Positions 13,941 through 29,485 of a DNA stretch of 64,000 nt are shown piece after piece (position 1 is the first letter of the stretch; the number at the start of each line of letters is the position of its first letter). The notes under the pieces were generated by a model. That model had not been told where the DNA came from. It worked only from the letters and a program-made list of their open reading frames with translations, and did no database searches. Source of the DNA: Oscarella lobularis (lineage: Eukaryota > Porifera > Homoscleromorpha > Homosclerophorida > Oscarellidae). Made by a program: the position numbers and the translations under genes. Location: the NCBI RefSeq assembly GCF_947507565.1, contig NC_089177.1, positions 3,098,648-3,162,647 on the forward strand, written 5' to 3'.

Positions 13941-14090
13941 AGTTGCAGAAGCAGTAAACAAATGGCGCTGCTTAGCGCTGGCGACACGCTCCGCCTACAA
14001 AACCGCGCATGTCTCTCACATCGTAGCGTGCGTCTGATACATCGCAATTATGCTCAAAAATAATACAGTTTCTTTCTTTCCCTCTATATG

Positions 14091-16095
14091 CTATCGTAAA
14101 GCAAAATTTGTTCTATCTAGGTCCACAGAATAATTTCGCTTTCCTCTGTAGAACTTTAGAACTACAAAAATGAAATTAATGAGCATACTTAGACCAAGAG
14201 ATAATGCCAAAGCAATCGTAGTTTTATTAGAAGCTCTAAAAGCGAGTGTCAAAAAAATATCTTTAGACATTGGTAGATGTTACCTATTAGAACTCTCCGC
14301 CGTATTGTCTGGCAGCTTACTGGTCGGCAAGGCTGCATCAACCACGTCACAAGCGTCTCCTTTCCATCCCTAAGAGAAGCTCATCAAGTCTTATTCCAAT
14401 GTGTTCCAGGTACGTACCTCGCTGCAATTGCATTCTCCTGTTGTTGGTAAACAAGTGCTATGAAAAGAGCACTCTGGACACCTAAAATGCAAAACAGTAG
14501 CAAGCTTAAGATCCAAAGTTTCATTTTTCTTGCCTTTCAAGACACTCCTTGCCGTACCACCCTGTCGGACAAAGTACATCACAGTGAGGCCCAGTCCAGC
14601 CAGCCATGCAACTGCAGCTGCCAGTGTATGGGCTACAGTGATCGTAATGAGTACAAGGACATGACTGATTGCAGCCTATCCCATAGAACCCACGCGAACA
14701 AGCTAAGGAAAGAATAATCAATGTTTATCTGATGTCGCAGCACAAGAGCAATACTTTGGGAACACCATTTGCCCGTGTATCCAGCAACGAAGCATTCACA
14801 TTCTTCAGCGTCGGTTCGACATGTTCCTCTTCCGTTGCAGAATTTGTCCGAGCAGCTAACGTTGAGGCAAGCGTCTCCGCCCCACGGCGCAGTGCAGTGA
14901 CAACGACCCAAGTGGCACGTGCCTCGTCCATTGCAGTCAGGCGGACTGCACTGAGGCATGCGAGCACACACAACCGTGGACACTTTGCGAGCGCAACGAT
15001 ACAAGGAAGGATAACTGAAACTAAAGATAAAAAATTGCTGTAAAAAATGGGCAAAACTCTAACCATTGATCCGACGGATAATTGACAAGAGTCCCATTAA
15101 GAACAGTCGTAGCGGATCCTCCACCATCAAGATTGATGGCATTCACGAGTCCACGTCGAACAAGAAAGTCAGCAAAGGTATGGAGATCAACCCTAAGAGA
15201 AATAATAACGTAATCAATAATAATACTAAGCAGCCACCTGGTACTTGTTCTATAAATGTCTATTATCACTGAATGATTTAAATATAATCAATCATGCAAC
15301 CTGGCACCCTCCGTACGGCGCTCACCCTCTCTTATCCGTCTGACCATCAATCTGAACAAAGACGACCTGCCCATTCGCATTGTGTCCAATCGCCGTCCGA
15401 GCCGAAACGACCTCGACAAATCGTTTCATCGTGCCCGTGCCCTCGTTGTCGGCCGACTCGGCCTTCACGCTCTCGTCGACGTAGTTGGCGCCGCGTCGCA
15501 CGAGCCAAACGACGCCGGATATCAATTGGGAAAATCGATTCAATTCCGTATCGTTCACGTAGCCGGTGACGAGTGCGCCGTCGTCGCGACGAACGCCAAA
15601 AACGGCGTTCGGCGCGTCGTTCGACGTGCGAACGACTCGCCCGTTCGAGACGAGACCGCCGAGACATTGGCCCGAGCGCACGCGAAAAAAGCCGGCGTTC
15701 ATCGCGACGAGACATCCGTTCGCTCGACGCGCCGTCTCTTCGACCGTAGCTCGTATAGGCCACGAGGACGAATCGCCGCAACCGCCCTCGCGACCGCCCG
15801 GTTCGAGAACGGAGAGAGTTCGATCTGGGAGATTTATTGTGCTCATGCGACCCATTATTGGCGGCGATCCCGGCCGTTGGGAGGCGTCGTCTATGATGAT
15901 TTCGGTACGCGAGAGCGGATCTGATTCGTCGTTCGATGGTCGATGCTCTTCGTACGTGAGGGATCCCCACGGGGGAGCCTGGATGTCGCGAACGCGCCTG
16001 TAGCCGTGGCTTGGTCCGTGACGATTATCTCCGTACGGCGTTAGCACATCTTCGGCGGCTACGATCGCCAAAAGAGCCAAGACAAGCAGCAGCAT
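14091..16095 (-). CDS. NAGPA: N-acetylglucosamine-1-phosphodiester alpha-N-acetylglucosaminidase (uncovering enzyme)
   Basis: NAGPA removes the covering GlcNAc from lysosomal enzymes in the trans-Golgi, exposing mannose-6-phosphate. The order is: signal peptide (MLLLVLALLAIVAAEDV); a short propeptide with a possible furin site (RRVR, residues 33-36); the catalytic domain (CLVAMNAGFFRV...CLGGLVSNGRVV, then INLDGGGSATTVLNG in the next exon); cysteine-rich EGF-like repeats over about 14390-15000; a transmembrane helix (TIALALSLGLSMLINFIFVV) and a short cytoplasmic tail ending FALR. The NLDGGGS motif is diagnostic. It is divergent from NSMAF across 64 bp that hold two CACGTG boxes. The human tail's trafficking motif was not seen here. 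Catalytic domain firm; EGF exon joins approximate. Confidence 0.9.
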
Positions 16096-16159
16096 ACATA
16101 CAGTGTTTACACGTGATTATTTGTGCCACGTGATGCTCTATTCACACCCCGGATAGGCG
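16096..16159. promoter_or_regulatory. Divergent NAGPA/NSMAF promoter with two CACGTG E-boxes
   Basis: Two palindromic CACGTG hexamers, at 16110-16115 and 16127-16132, are each followed by AT. They sit in the 64 bp between the divergent start codons. This core is bound by bHLH-zip factors (MYC/USF/MITF-TFE families). NAGPA is a lysosomal-pathway gene, so a CLEAR-type role is possible but unproven. Confidence 0.5.
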
Positions 16160-20709
<4,550 letters not shown>

Positions 20710-20845
20710 AACTCTAAAACTAATCTAATGTAAATTCGTCGGGACTTTTCTTTTTTTTTCGTGGAGGACGGGTAAAAGGCCATATGGGGAGGTGTATTTC
20801 ATTCATTTCATTTATACAGTAGTCGATGTCGACGCTTCCAGTCGT

Positions 20846-21371
20846 TTACAGTTGTGTAGTCGCCAGAAATTCTTTGATTTTCTGCAGAAGATCTCTCTTG
20901 ACTTCGTCGGGCACGAGAGCTATATAGGACGAGAGAGAGAGAGAGTCAGCCCTAACGTTCGTCGTCGTCGTGACGTCATATACCGCGGCCTTTTGGGGTG
21001 ATTTCCGCAACGAGATCGTCGACGGAGACGTGATCGAGGCCTTTCTGCCTCACAATATCTGTGCACGAGATCGTTGCTATAGTGCTTTAGCCTAGAGAAT
21101 CTTCCTGCCTTTGCAGTAGGCTTTCAGTTGATCTCTCCAACCGCACTCCATCAGCTTCATTCTTAGCATCTCCATCAGCCTATGTTCGAACGCTAGACTA
21201 TTGCGCTGCTGGAGCGCGACGTTCTACCGTTCTTTCTCGCCCGATTCGACGAGCTTCTGATTGATTTGGCTTCTGATTTGAGCGTCGCGAAGTCGTCTCT
21301 CGCTGCGAAGACTAAATAGCAGCTAGGAGACGAACAAACGGCCTCGAAAACGACGTTCCTTACTCCGTCAT
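20846..21371 (-). CDS. ENY2: Transcription and mRNA export factor ENY2 (Sus1)
   Basis: ENY2 is a small helical subunit of the SAGA deubiquitinase module and the TREX-2 mRNA export complex. Four or five tiny exons give [87 protein letters not shown] and [16 protein letters not shown]. This aligns end to end with human ENY2 (for example [37 protein letters not shown]). The intron after AYCK needs a GC donor (AAAG then gcagga). The last intron contains a GA dinucleotide run. Exons are so short that no open frame marks the gene. Divergent from GOT2 with 140 bp between starts. Confidence 0.92.
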
Positions 21372-21511
21372 TAGCGAAACACTTTCTTTTCTCTCGCGAG
21401 TCGCGACTTGTTGTACCAAGTGCGCTAGCTGCTTTTTTTCGGCTTTGAATCTTTACGTTTACCCGTAAGGATACTTACTTTGTTTTCCTTTGCACGTGAA
21501 CTCGTCGTGCG

Positions 21512-23406
<1,895 letters not shown>

Positions 23407-23495
23407 ATTTGTCTGTTGTTGATGATTGTACATGTGCAAAGGGTGCAAAATACCGCAAAATACAGTGTACTCTTGTGACATCCGGGCAGGCCGAA

Positions 23496-25291
23496 ATGAG
23501 TTTTTTGACTGAAGCGGAGGTAAGGTTCTCTCTTCGTTCGATTCAAATCGATTTATTCTCAAAAGGAACGCGTAAAAGATCTCTATCGCTTTCGCGATCT
23601 CTACTTCGTCGATCACGCCATCGAAGAGTCGTCGCGACGAGACGCCGACATAAAAGCGAAACTCGACGAAACGATTGCGTTTCTCGACGATTCACCCCGT
23701 AAGCTAATCGAACAGCCGGAAAAAAATCGACGAATCGAACGTAGACGACGACGAATCGACGAACGACGCCAAAACAAAAGCGAGACTCGCGTATTTACGC
23801 GGCCATTCGCTCAACGTCACGCCGTCGCACGATCCCAAGGCGGAAGAGTGGCTCTCGCGCGCCGTCAAGCTCGATCCGACGCTCGCGTCGGCGTGGAATT
23901 CGCTTGGCGAGTGTTTTTGGAAGGCCGGCAACGTCGCATCGGCGCGACACTGTTTCAATGGAGTTCTCAGCCACGTGAGCAATTTGGAAAAGTTTAATTA
24001 GATTAAAAGTATTTATATGATTTGATTGATCTTTTTTTACAGGAAAAGGACAAAGTTGCTCTTCGAAATTTGTCTATGGTATTGAGGCAGTTGAGTGAAG
24101 GAGAGGAGAGGAGCAAGAATATTCTCTTGAGTGTCGAGAGAGCAAAGGAGGCAATTGCTCTTGATGTCACCGATGGAATGTCGTGGTGTAAGTTAGAAAA
24201 TGACTATGTTTTTACTACAGGATATCTCCATCTAGACGTTTTGGGTAACGCTTATTTGTCTTTGTTCTTTGCTGGTGGACAGCCAGATTCCATGCTGAAG
24301 CAGTGCATGGCTGCTTATGCTCGTGCTGTACGTCTTCGCCCTTCCTTGATTGATTAATTAAAAAGAATTGTTTTTTAGGAGAAAGATCCGGTGGTAGCCA
24401 ATAATGCTGACCTGCACTTTAACAGAGCTGTGGTGTGTTCCGCCTGATTAGAGTCCTCTTGCATTACATGCCTTTTTCTTGGTGTAGGTGCTCAAGCACG
24501 AAGAGCAATATAATGCTGCTTTTGAGGGATTCGCTAAAGCGCACAGTCTTGATCCCAGCTGGACGGAGCCTGGCGCCGCAACGGAGAAGTTATTGAGCTA
24601 CCTGAAAAGAATCGACGAGATTATGAAAACAAAAGCAAGTCGCTTCGTGAACCCTATCAGTCGATATCTAATTGCCCAAACGTAGAGCAAGTTAAAGGCG
24701 AAGAGACTTGCTTCAATGCAGTCATCCCTCTGCAATAAGGACTTGGGACCGTATACATCTGACCAACAATACAAGAGCACTATCAGTGGAAAGAACGTCT
24801 GTCTGAGTGCAGTTCAACTGGAAGACTTGAAGTCCGGCGTGAACGAAGAGCGGGTGATTTTAGGAAGAATCGTTGGCCAGATCATGTCAGACGGGGTCCC
24901 TTCGCTGTAAGAAAGGCTTTATGTGCTAAGTGGAATCTTTTCAACTTTCTTTTGGGTCACCAGGAGCATTGTTCTGATGACAAGGGAAGGAAGTTGCACG
25001 TCGGTGACCCTCTACAACGTCGCAGCTGGCGTAGGTTTCTGCATCGGAGACGCAGTCGCAATTCCAGAGCCAAAATACGAGACGAAAGAAGTGACATTGC
25101 CTGACAAGGTGCCAGTTCCATTTGTACACATTACTAGCCTAAAAGAATTTCTCTTCTGCACTACACAGACCCTTCTCTCATTTTCAAGCATTCGCGTTGA
25201 TAACCCGCTTACCCTTGCCGTCAATCGGAGAAAAATTGGCAGAGAAAAACTAGCACTATCAGCTTTGAACATAGAATGCAAGAGCGAGTGA
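23496..25291 (+). CDS. TTC5: Tetratricopeptide repeat protein 5 (Strap)
   Basis: TTC5 is a p300/p53 cofactor, and in vertebrates also recognises nascent tubulin at the ribosome for autoregulated mRNA decay. N-terminal exons encode VKDLYRFRDLYFVDHAIEE; after a 46-bp intron come TPR repeats: YLRGHSLNVTPSHDPKAEEW, LSRAVKLDPTLASAWNSLGE, LRNLSMVLRQL, LGNAYLSLFFAGGQ and FEGFAKAHSLDPSWTEP. The C-terminal OB-fold contains SGVNEERVILGRIVG, YNVAAGVGFCIGDAVAIPEP and VDNPLTLAVNRRK, ending IECKSE. Order and length match human TTC5. The stop lies only 30 bp from the stop of convergent OXA1L, so the two 3' UTRs must overlap. Confidence 0.92.
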
Positions 25292-25321
25292 CTACTGGTA
25301 GAATGGAAGGTAAAGATCTAT

Positions 25322-26664
25322 TCATCTTTTAGAGTGATCTGTTTTTTCTGCCTTTGGTGTTTTAGGCTTGTACTTGTACAGTTTAGGTATAGGTGCGCGT
25401 GCAGCGTCCTGCAGCTGTCGTTTCTTCATCTCCTCGCGCTGCCTCATCAGCGCCGCCTGTTGGGCATTCTTGTAACCTGAGCACCAAGAAAAAAGATTAG
25501 GATTAGGCGTTCTCCTAACTAGGCCATATACGCTTTTACTTGTCTTCATGCTCTCAAGAAACCCCTGCTGATCCGGATCCGGTGCGTGCTTGATCATTTT
25601 AGGTATGCCGAATGCTTTGCGAGCAGCCGGCACGCGCAGCAACAGAGTTTGCATCATGGAAAAGCAGTTAGACGTTATCCAATAGATAAATATTGCCTAG
25701 AGCGCGAGAAGAAATCGAAAAAAAGAAACGATCCAAATTTCAAAAGCTCACAGTGGGAAATTTTATAGTGATGGGCAAAAAGATGACGGACATCATTCGA
25801 AAGACAACCTTCATTCGCTCATATTGTTGGTTATTTACCCCAGCTTCAGCTCCAAGCTACGAGAAAGAAAACACAGTGATCGAGTGACAGTGAATCCCAA
25901 AGTATATTCTTCACCTCCATTGTGAGCAGCATTGTACCGCTAGCCAATATTGGCAGCACAAAGTAAGGATCGGCGCTTGTCAGGTCTGTAAACCAGAACA
26001 GCCCACCGGCTTGCATCGACTCAAGAGGCGCATTGGCCATTCGACGCAGTCCAAGAAAGAATGATATAAATATCGGCATTTGGGCGAAAGGAAGGAGCAG
26101 TGCTTTGACAGGATTGCAGTTGTGCTGCTTAAAAAGCGCCTGCAGCTTCTGACTCTCCATGGCACCAGCAACAGTATTCCCTGCCGCCTGATACTCCTTC
26201 ATCGCCTTGGTGATTTTCTCCATTTCCGGTCGTATGTTATTCAGGCGCGCCGCGTTCTTCTGCGATTTGATAATGAGCGGGAAAAGGAGCGTCCGGGCGA
26301 CGAGCGTTGCGCACACGATGCTCGCCCACCACGGCAGACCGACGCTGGTGTGCAGCGCGTCGACGGCCGTCTGTAGTATCCCGACGGGAGTGTAGCCACC
26401 CAGGCCGTGAGCGGCGAGCTCGCCCAACGTGTCCAAGTCTTTCGCGTACTGCGCTGCGTCTTCGGTCCACTTGGCGACTGCGCTAGTGTCGCTTGTAGCT
26501 GTCGTCGCTGCTGCTGCCGCCGCCGCTGCGGTAGACTTGTTTTTAGACGTTGCTGCTGAAAATCTAGGTTTGCACAGGTGCAATCTGGTCACGAGTCCCG
26601 AAAGGGGTCTTGATAGTAGTTTTGGAGCGGATGCCTTTCCTAATGCTGATAGTTTGCTAATCAT
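25322..26664 (-). CDS. OXA1L: Mitochondrial inner-membrane insertase OXA1L
   Basis: OXA1L inserts mitochondrially made and some imported proteins into the inner membrane. A long Ala/Ser/Thr-rich presequence leads to the YidC/Oxa1 core: GLPWWASIVCATLVARTLLFP, IKSQKNAARLNNIRPEMEK, the conserved loop CNPVKALLLPFAQMPIFISF, GGLFWFTDLTSADPYFVLP and, after short exons, FIYWITSN followed by a charged C-terminal tail ending DHSKR. About five transmembrane segments are evident. Gene order: convergent with TTC5, divergent from CMC2 with a mobile element between. In human TTC5 and OXA1L both map to 14q11.2 (from memory). Confidence 0.93.
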
Positions 26665-26810
26665 GATGTCCCCTGGATAAGTCGAAACTCGAAAGTGAAA
26701 CTTATAGAAAGCGCAGTGGCTATTGTTACGACAGTTTCTGAGCGCCAGTCTAGCGCACTATAGCTGCAGTCTAGCATTATAAAGTCCTGCGATAACGCTG
26801 CGTTTCCAGG

Positions 26811-26924
26811 GATGACGCGATAGCTCAACGGGCAGGGGGGGGCGCTGGGAGGGGACCGAATGCAGAAACCACGGGGCACGTGACGGGTCGGGGTTCGAAT
26901 CACGAAGCGTTCTCTTTTTTTTTT
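26811..26924 (+). other. tRNA-derived (SINE-head-like) segment with A box, B box and T tract
   Basis: TAGCTCAACGGG at 26821-26832 fits a pol III A box, and GGTTCGAATC at 26892-26901 fits a B box about 60 nt later, followed by a T10 run at 26915-26924. I cannot fold a clean cloverleaf with an anticodon, so a functional tRNA is unlikely. Confidence 0.5.
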
Positions 26925-26977
26925 CTTTTTTTTCTTTTTCTTTCTGTACCTAACCGGCGATATACGATCACCCGCGA

Positions 26978-27080
26978 CTGTGGCTTAACCGCCCGTAGCA
27001 TGGTGGTTCCAGGGGGGCGAAGCCCCCCTCTGCGACCTATGCTCATTGGGGCGGTTAAGCCCGGAGCGGGGCCGCCACAG
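26978..27080. repeat. 103-bp near-perfect hairpin inside the element
   Basis: CTGTGGC (26978-26984) pairs with GCCACAG (27074-27080); CTTAACCGCCC (26984-26994) pairs with GGGCGGTTAAG (27049-27059); the tip is GGGGGGC-gaa-GCCCCCC (27012-27028). It is enclosed by another inverted repeat, GTACCTAACC (26946-26955) with GGTTAGGTAC (27109-27118). Confidence 0.8.
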
Positions 27081-27090
27081 ATACCAGTAA

Positions 27091-27115
27091 GGTTTAGGGT
27101 TAGGGTTGGGTTAGG
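27091..27115 (+). repeat. Short interstitial telomere-like (TTAGGG) tract
   Basis: The tract reads GGTTTAGGGTTAGGGT, then TGGGTTAGG: three to four degenerate TTAGGG units inside the mobile element. Confidence 0.7.
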
Positions 27116-27259
27116 TACATGAAAAAAACGCTTTATAAGCTCTCTACTCTATAGTGCGCTAGACTGTCGTAACAATAGCCTCAGAGGTCCAGTTACGACT
27201 GTCGTAACAATAGCCACTGCCTATAGAAAGGAGTTCTTGCCTTAGCGTGCGTCGGCTCG

Positions 27260-27601
27260 ATGCATCCTTCTCTCGCTCCCCATCTTCACGGCAAACCATG
27301 TCAGGAGATCATTCAGCTGCTGCAGCAGTGTCATAAAGAGGTGATATGAGAGCTTTTTAAAAGCTATACTTCATTGAAGACCTCGAAACTAGCATCGGAT
27401 TGGGAAATTTTTTGGAAAATGCAACGAATTGAAATATGCTCTTAGCAACTGTCTTTCTGACGAGGTAATGAGAGTGAGGTAACCCAATTCCATGAACCGC
27501 CGTCTTGTGTCCAGTACAAGACGAAGCGGAAGCAAAATCAAGATGAGGCGAGACGAAGAAAAGACAAGTGGGAAAAATCCAGAAAAGAATTAGCAGAGTA
27601 A
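27260..27601 (+). CDS. CMC2: COX assembly mitochondrial protein 2 (twin CX9C)
   Basis: CMC2 is a small intermembrane-space protein for cytochrome c oxidase biogenesis, imported by the Mia40 relay. Three exons: MHPSLAPHLHGKPCQEIIQL..., HRIGKFFGKCNELKYALSNC..., and YKTKRKQNQDEARRRKDKWE. It matches human MHPDLSPHLHTEECNVLINLL and KFFGYCNDVDRELRKC. Both CX9C pairs are present (CQEIIQLLQQC and CNELKYALSNC). Its stop is 56 bp from that of the convergent downstream gene. Confidence 0.93.
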
Positions 27602-27657
27602 AGATTCATATGTACAAAGAAAAATCGCTTACAATCACCAAAGCACGGCACGTTTAT

Positions 27658-28233
27658 CTACACATCATCACCTACCATGTAATATCTGCTGAGTCTCTGT
27701 CTATTTCCTTTCCCTCGTCCCTCGTCATCCGAGGCTCGGCACGACGTCGTCTGCAGCAATGATTTTTCCGTAGGAAAAGTGAGGCATATTGGGCTCGGAT
27801 ACGATGCGAGCGGCTCCCACGGGCGGCGAGAAATATACGAAGCAGCTTCCTGCTTTGTTCTCGCTTTCTTTGCCAAATAGTCGTCCTCTTTCTTTCTCTG
27901 TCCTGGCGTCACTTTCTGGAGCGGCTTCAGCTTCGCGACAGGGACTTCGCGTCCAAAGTTTTCGAACGCTTTTCGCTTTTCTGCTAGTGTGACACTGATC
28001 TGATTCCATCGCGTGTCCCTGCTGACCATTCGTCGAGTCGTCTCCTTGCACTTCTCTTTCCGACGCGTCCTGGAAATCTCGAAGCAAGGACACGGCTTGA
28101 CGCGCTTCCATCCGTGTCGAACGTCGTCCGGGTCGTCGCGAACGACTCCTATCAGAGGCGCCGCTTCGTTAGATTCACTGTAGGGGAGTAGACTTTTTAT
28201 GCGAAAGTCGTTCTCGTCGGTAGATTGGCGCAT
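27658..28233 (-). CDS. Uncharacterised basic 191-aa protein (possible C16orf46-like)
   Basis: A single uninterrupted frame of 191 codons (MRQSTDENDFRIKSLL...), rich in Lys/Arg with no signal peptide or membrane segment. It sits between CMC2 and ATMIN. In human, C16orf46 lies beside ATMIN, and the segment DDVRHGWKRVKPCPC resembles the human AVQGWGRTSPTAC segment, so orthology is conceivable though weak. An alternative reading of the 3' third in another frame (ending PNMPHFSYGKIIAADD VV) looks as protein-like as the main frame, so an intron or a different end is possible. No function is assigned. Confidence 0.55.
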   Translation of the reverse strand: MRQSTDENDFRIKSLLPYSESNEAAPLIGVVRDDPDDVRHGWKRVKPCPCFEISRTRRKEKCKETTRRMVSRDTRWNQISVTLAEKRKAFENFGREVPVAKLKPLQKVTPGQRKKEDDYLAKKARTKQEAASYISRRPWEPLASYPSPICLTFPTEKSLLQTTSCRASDDEGRGKGNRQRLSRYYMVGDDV

Positions 28234-28358
28234 CGGAGCAAAAATGTACGCTTCGACGGTGTTGCTTATATAATGTGGGTCGAGTCGTCATAGATACACG
28301 CGTACACGAGCAAGTGACGTAAAAGTGACGTCGGTAAAACGATATCAACTCCGTAGAG

Positions 28359-29399
28359 ATGGTGACGAAGGTCGTGCCGAATGTAGACGATTTGGCGATC
28401 GAATTGGGTTCTGTTTGCACGTACGAAAACTGCAGTCGTGTTCTGCCCAATTCGTCGTCGCTCAAAATGCACATGGCGAAAAAGCACGGCGTCGACGCCA
28501 ACTCCGTATTCAACGCGCCTAAGGACGCGAAGAAGACGAGTGAAAAAGCGTTCTACTGTCCAATTGAAACGTGCAAACGAAGCATAAACGGCGATCAACC
28601 CTTCAAGAAGCTCGGCAACCTGAAACAGGTCGAAAAACGAGAGTAGATCTTATTTTTACGCGAGCGCGTCTAATTATAGCATTTTCACACAATGCACGGA
28701 GAGAAAAAGTTTGCGTGTCGAAAGTGCAGGAAACTGTTCGCACTGGCGGACGCCTGTCGACGTCACGAAACAGAATGCGGTCAAACTTTTTTGTGCTCGT
28801 GTGGCGAACAGTTTCGAAGTATGACGTCACTTAACGTCCACGCTCGACGTCACAAGCACGTTCCGTCGACGGCAAAACGACGCGCTCGAGAAACGACGGA
28901 AAATTCGAGTCCAAAGAGGCTTCGACGCATTTTTCCCAAAGTGGAAGTGCCGCCTATTTTGATTCTAAATCAAAGTGTCAATGTCATTCCCTCTATTGAC
29001 TCTTCTTGCCAGACAACGAATGGTTTGTACGTTTTGGGGAATCCTACTCCTGTGGGTTCTGTTTCGACAGCAGTGCCAGCAATTTCTACAGGGACTCAGT
29101 CTGTTGACTCTGCTGCTGCTTCTCTTACTGGATTGGACTCTGCTGTTTCTTCTGCTTCGACCCAGACTATAACTGACTCTGCAGTTGGGGCTAGTTCAAA
29201 TTCTCTTGAAGATGAATCGACGCAGACGGTATTTACTACCGACTGGTTTGACAGTCTACTTGATTCGGATGGCCTACTTTCTGTCGCTTCACAAACAGAT
29301 ATTACGTTGAGTCAACCGGATTGGTGTGAGATTTATGAGGATCTTAGCGGTTGGAACAATTTGAAAAATGGATGCACAAGAGGTACACAGACAGCGTAA
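28359..29399 (+). CDS. ATMIN: ATM interactor ATMIN/ASCIZ (zinc fingers plus TQT motifs)
   Basis: ASCIZ is a transcription factor that drives expression of the dynein light chain LC8 (DYNLL1) and senses LC8 by binding it through many TQT motifs. Two exons: the first ends LGNLKQ, and after a 51-bp intron comes HFHTMHGEKKFACRKC. Four C2H2-type fingers lie in the N-terminal half (CTYENC...H...H; CPIETC...; CRKCRKLFALADACRRH; CSCGEQFRSMTSLNVHARRH). The Ser/Thr-rich C-terminal half holds at least five LC8-type sites: GTQSVD, STQTITD, STQTVFT, ASQTDIT and GTQTA, plus CQTT. Shorter than human ATMIN, but the architecture is the same. CENPN follows 86 bp downstream. Confidence 0.9.
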
Positions 29400-29485
29400 A
29401 ATGATAAACCAGAATATTACAGGAGTTGTGTTATGTTGACCTCGATCACGTGTTATATCTATTCCGGGGTTTTGCGCTTTTGAAA

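Larger units (their letters stand above)
26712..27221. mobile_element. Non-autonomous TIR element (MITE-like, 510 bp) with 9-bp target duplication
   Basis: Flanks carry the direct repeat TATAGAAAG at 26703-26711 and 27222-27230. The ends carry a perfect 22-bp inverted repeat (26714-26735 with 27198-27219, outermost bases CAGTGGC/GCCACTG) and a second perfect 17-bp inverted repeat (26747-26763 with 27149-27165, AGTCTAGCGCACTATAG on the left). A further copy of the outer repeat lies at about 27161-27180. A 9-bp duplication with TIRs resembles Mutator-like elements; hAT elements would give 8 bp. No transposase frame is present. The inside holds a tRNA-like box pair, a T tract, a large hairpin and TTAGGG repeats. 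Confidence 0.75.
26665..27259. other. OXA1L/CMC2 divergent intergenic region interrupted by a mobile element
   Basis: Without the inserted element only about 85 bp would separate the two start codons (47 bp on the OXA1L side and 38 bp on the CMC2 side, counting one target-duplication copy), typical of this genome. The rest is the element at 26712-27221. Confidence 0.7.

Noticed and set aside
15382-15924. Plus-strand 180-codon frame opposite NAGPA
   Set aside because: Antisense shadow of the NAGPA catalytic exon; no domain is recognisable.
26811-26924. A functional tRNA gene
   Set aside because: A and B boxes are present but no acceptor stem or anticodon loop folds convincingly; it lies inside a mobile element.
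26712-27221. hAT element (ends begin CAG/CTG)
   Set aside because: The duplication is 9 bp, not 8, and the TIRs are longer than usual for hAT; left as a MULE-like or unclassified element.
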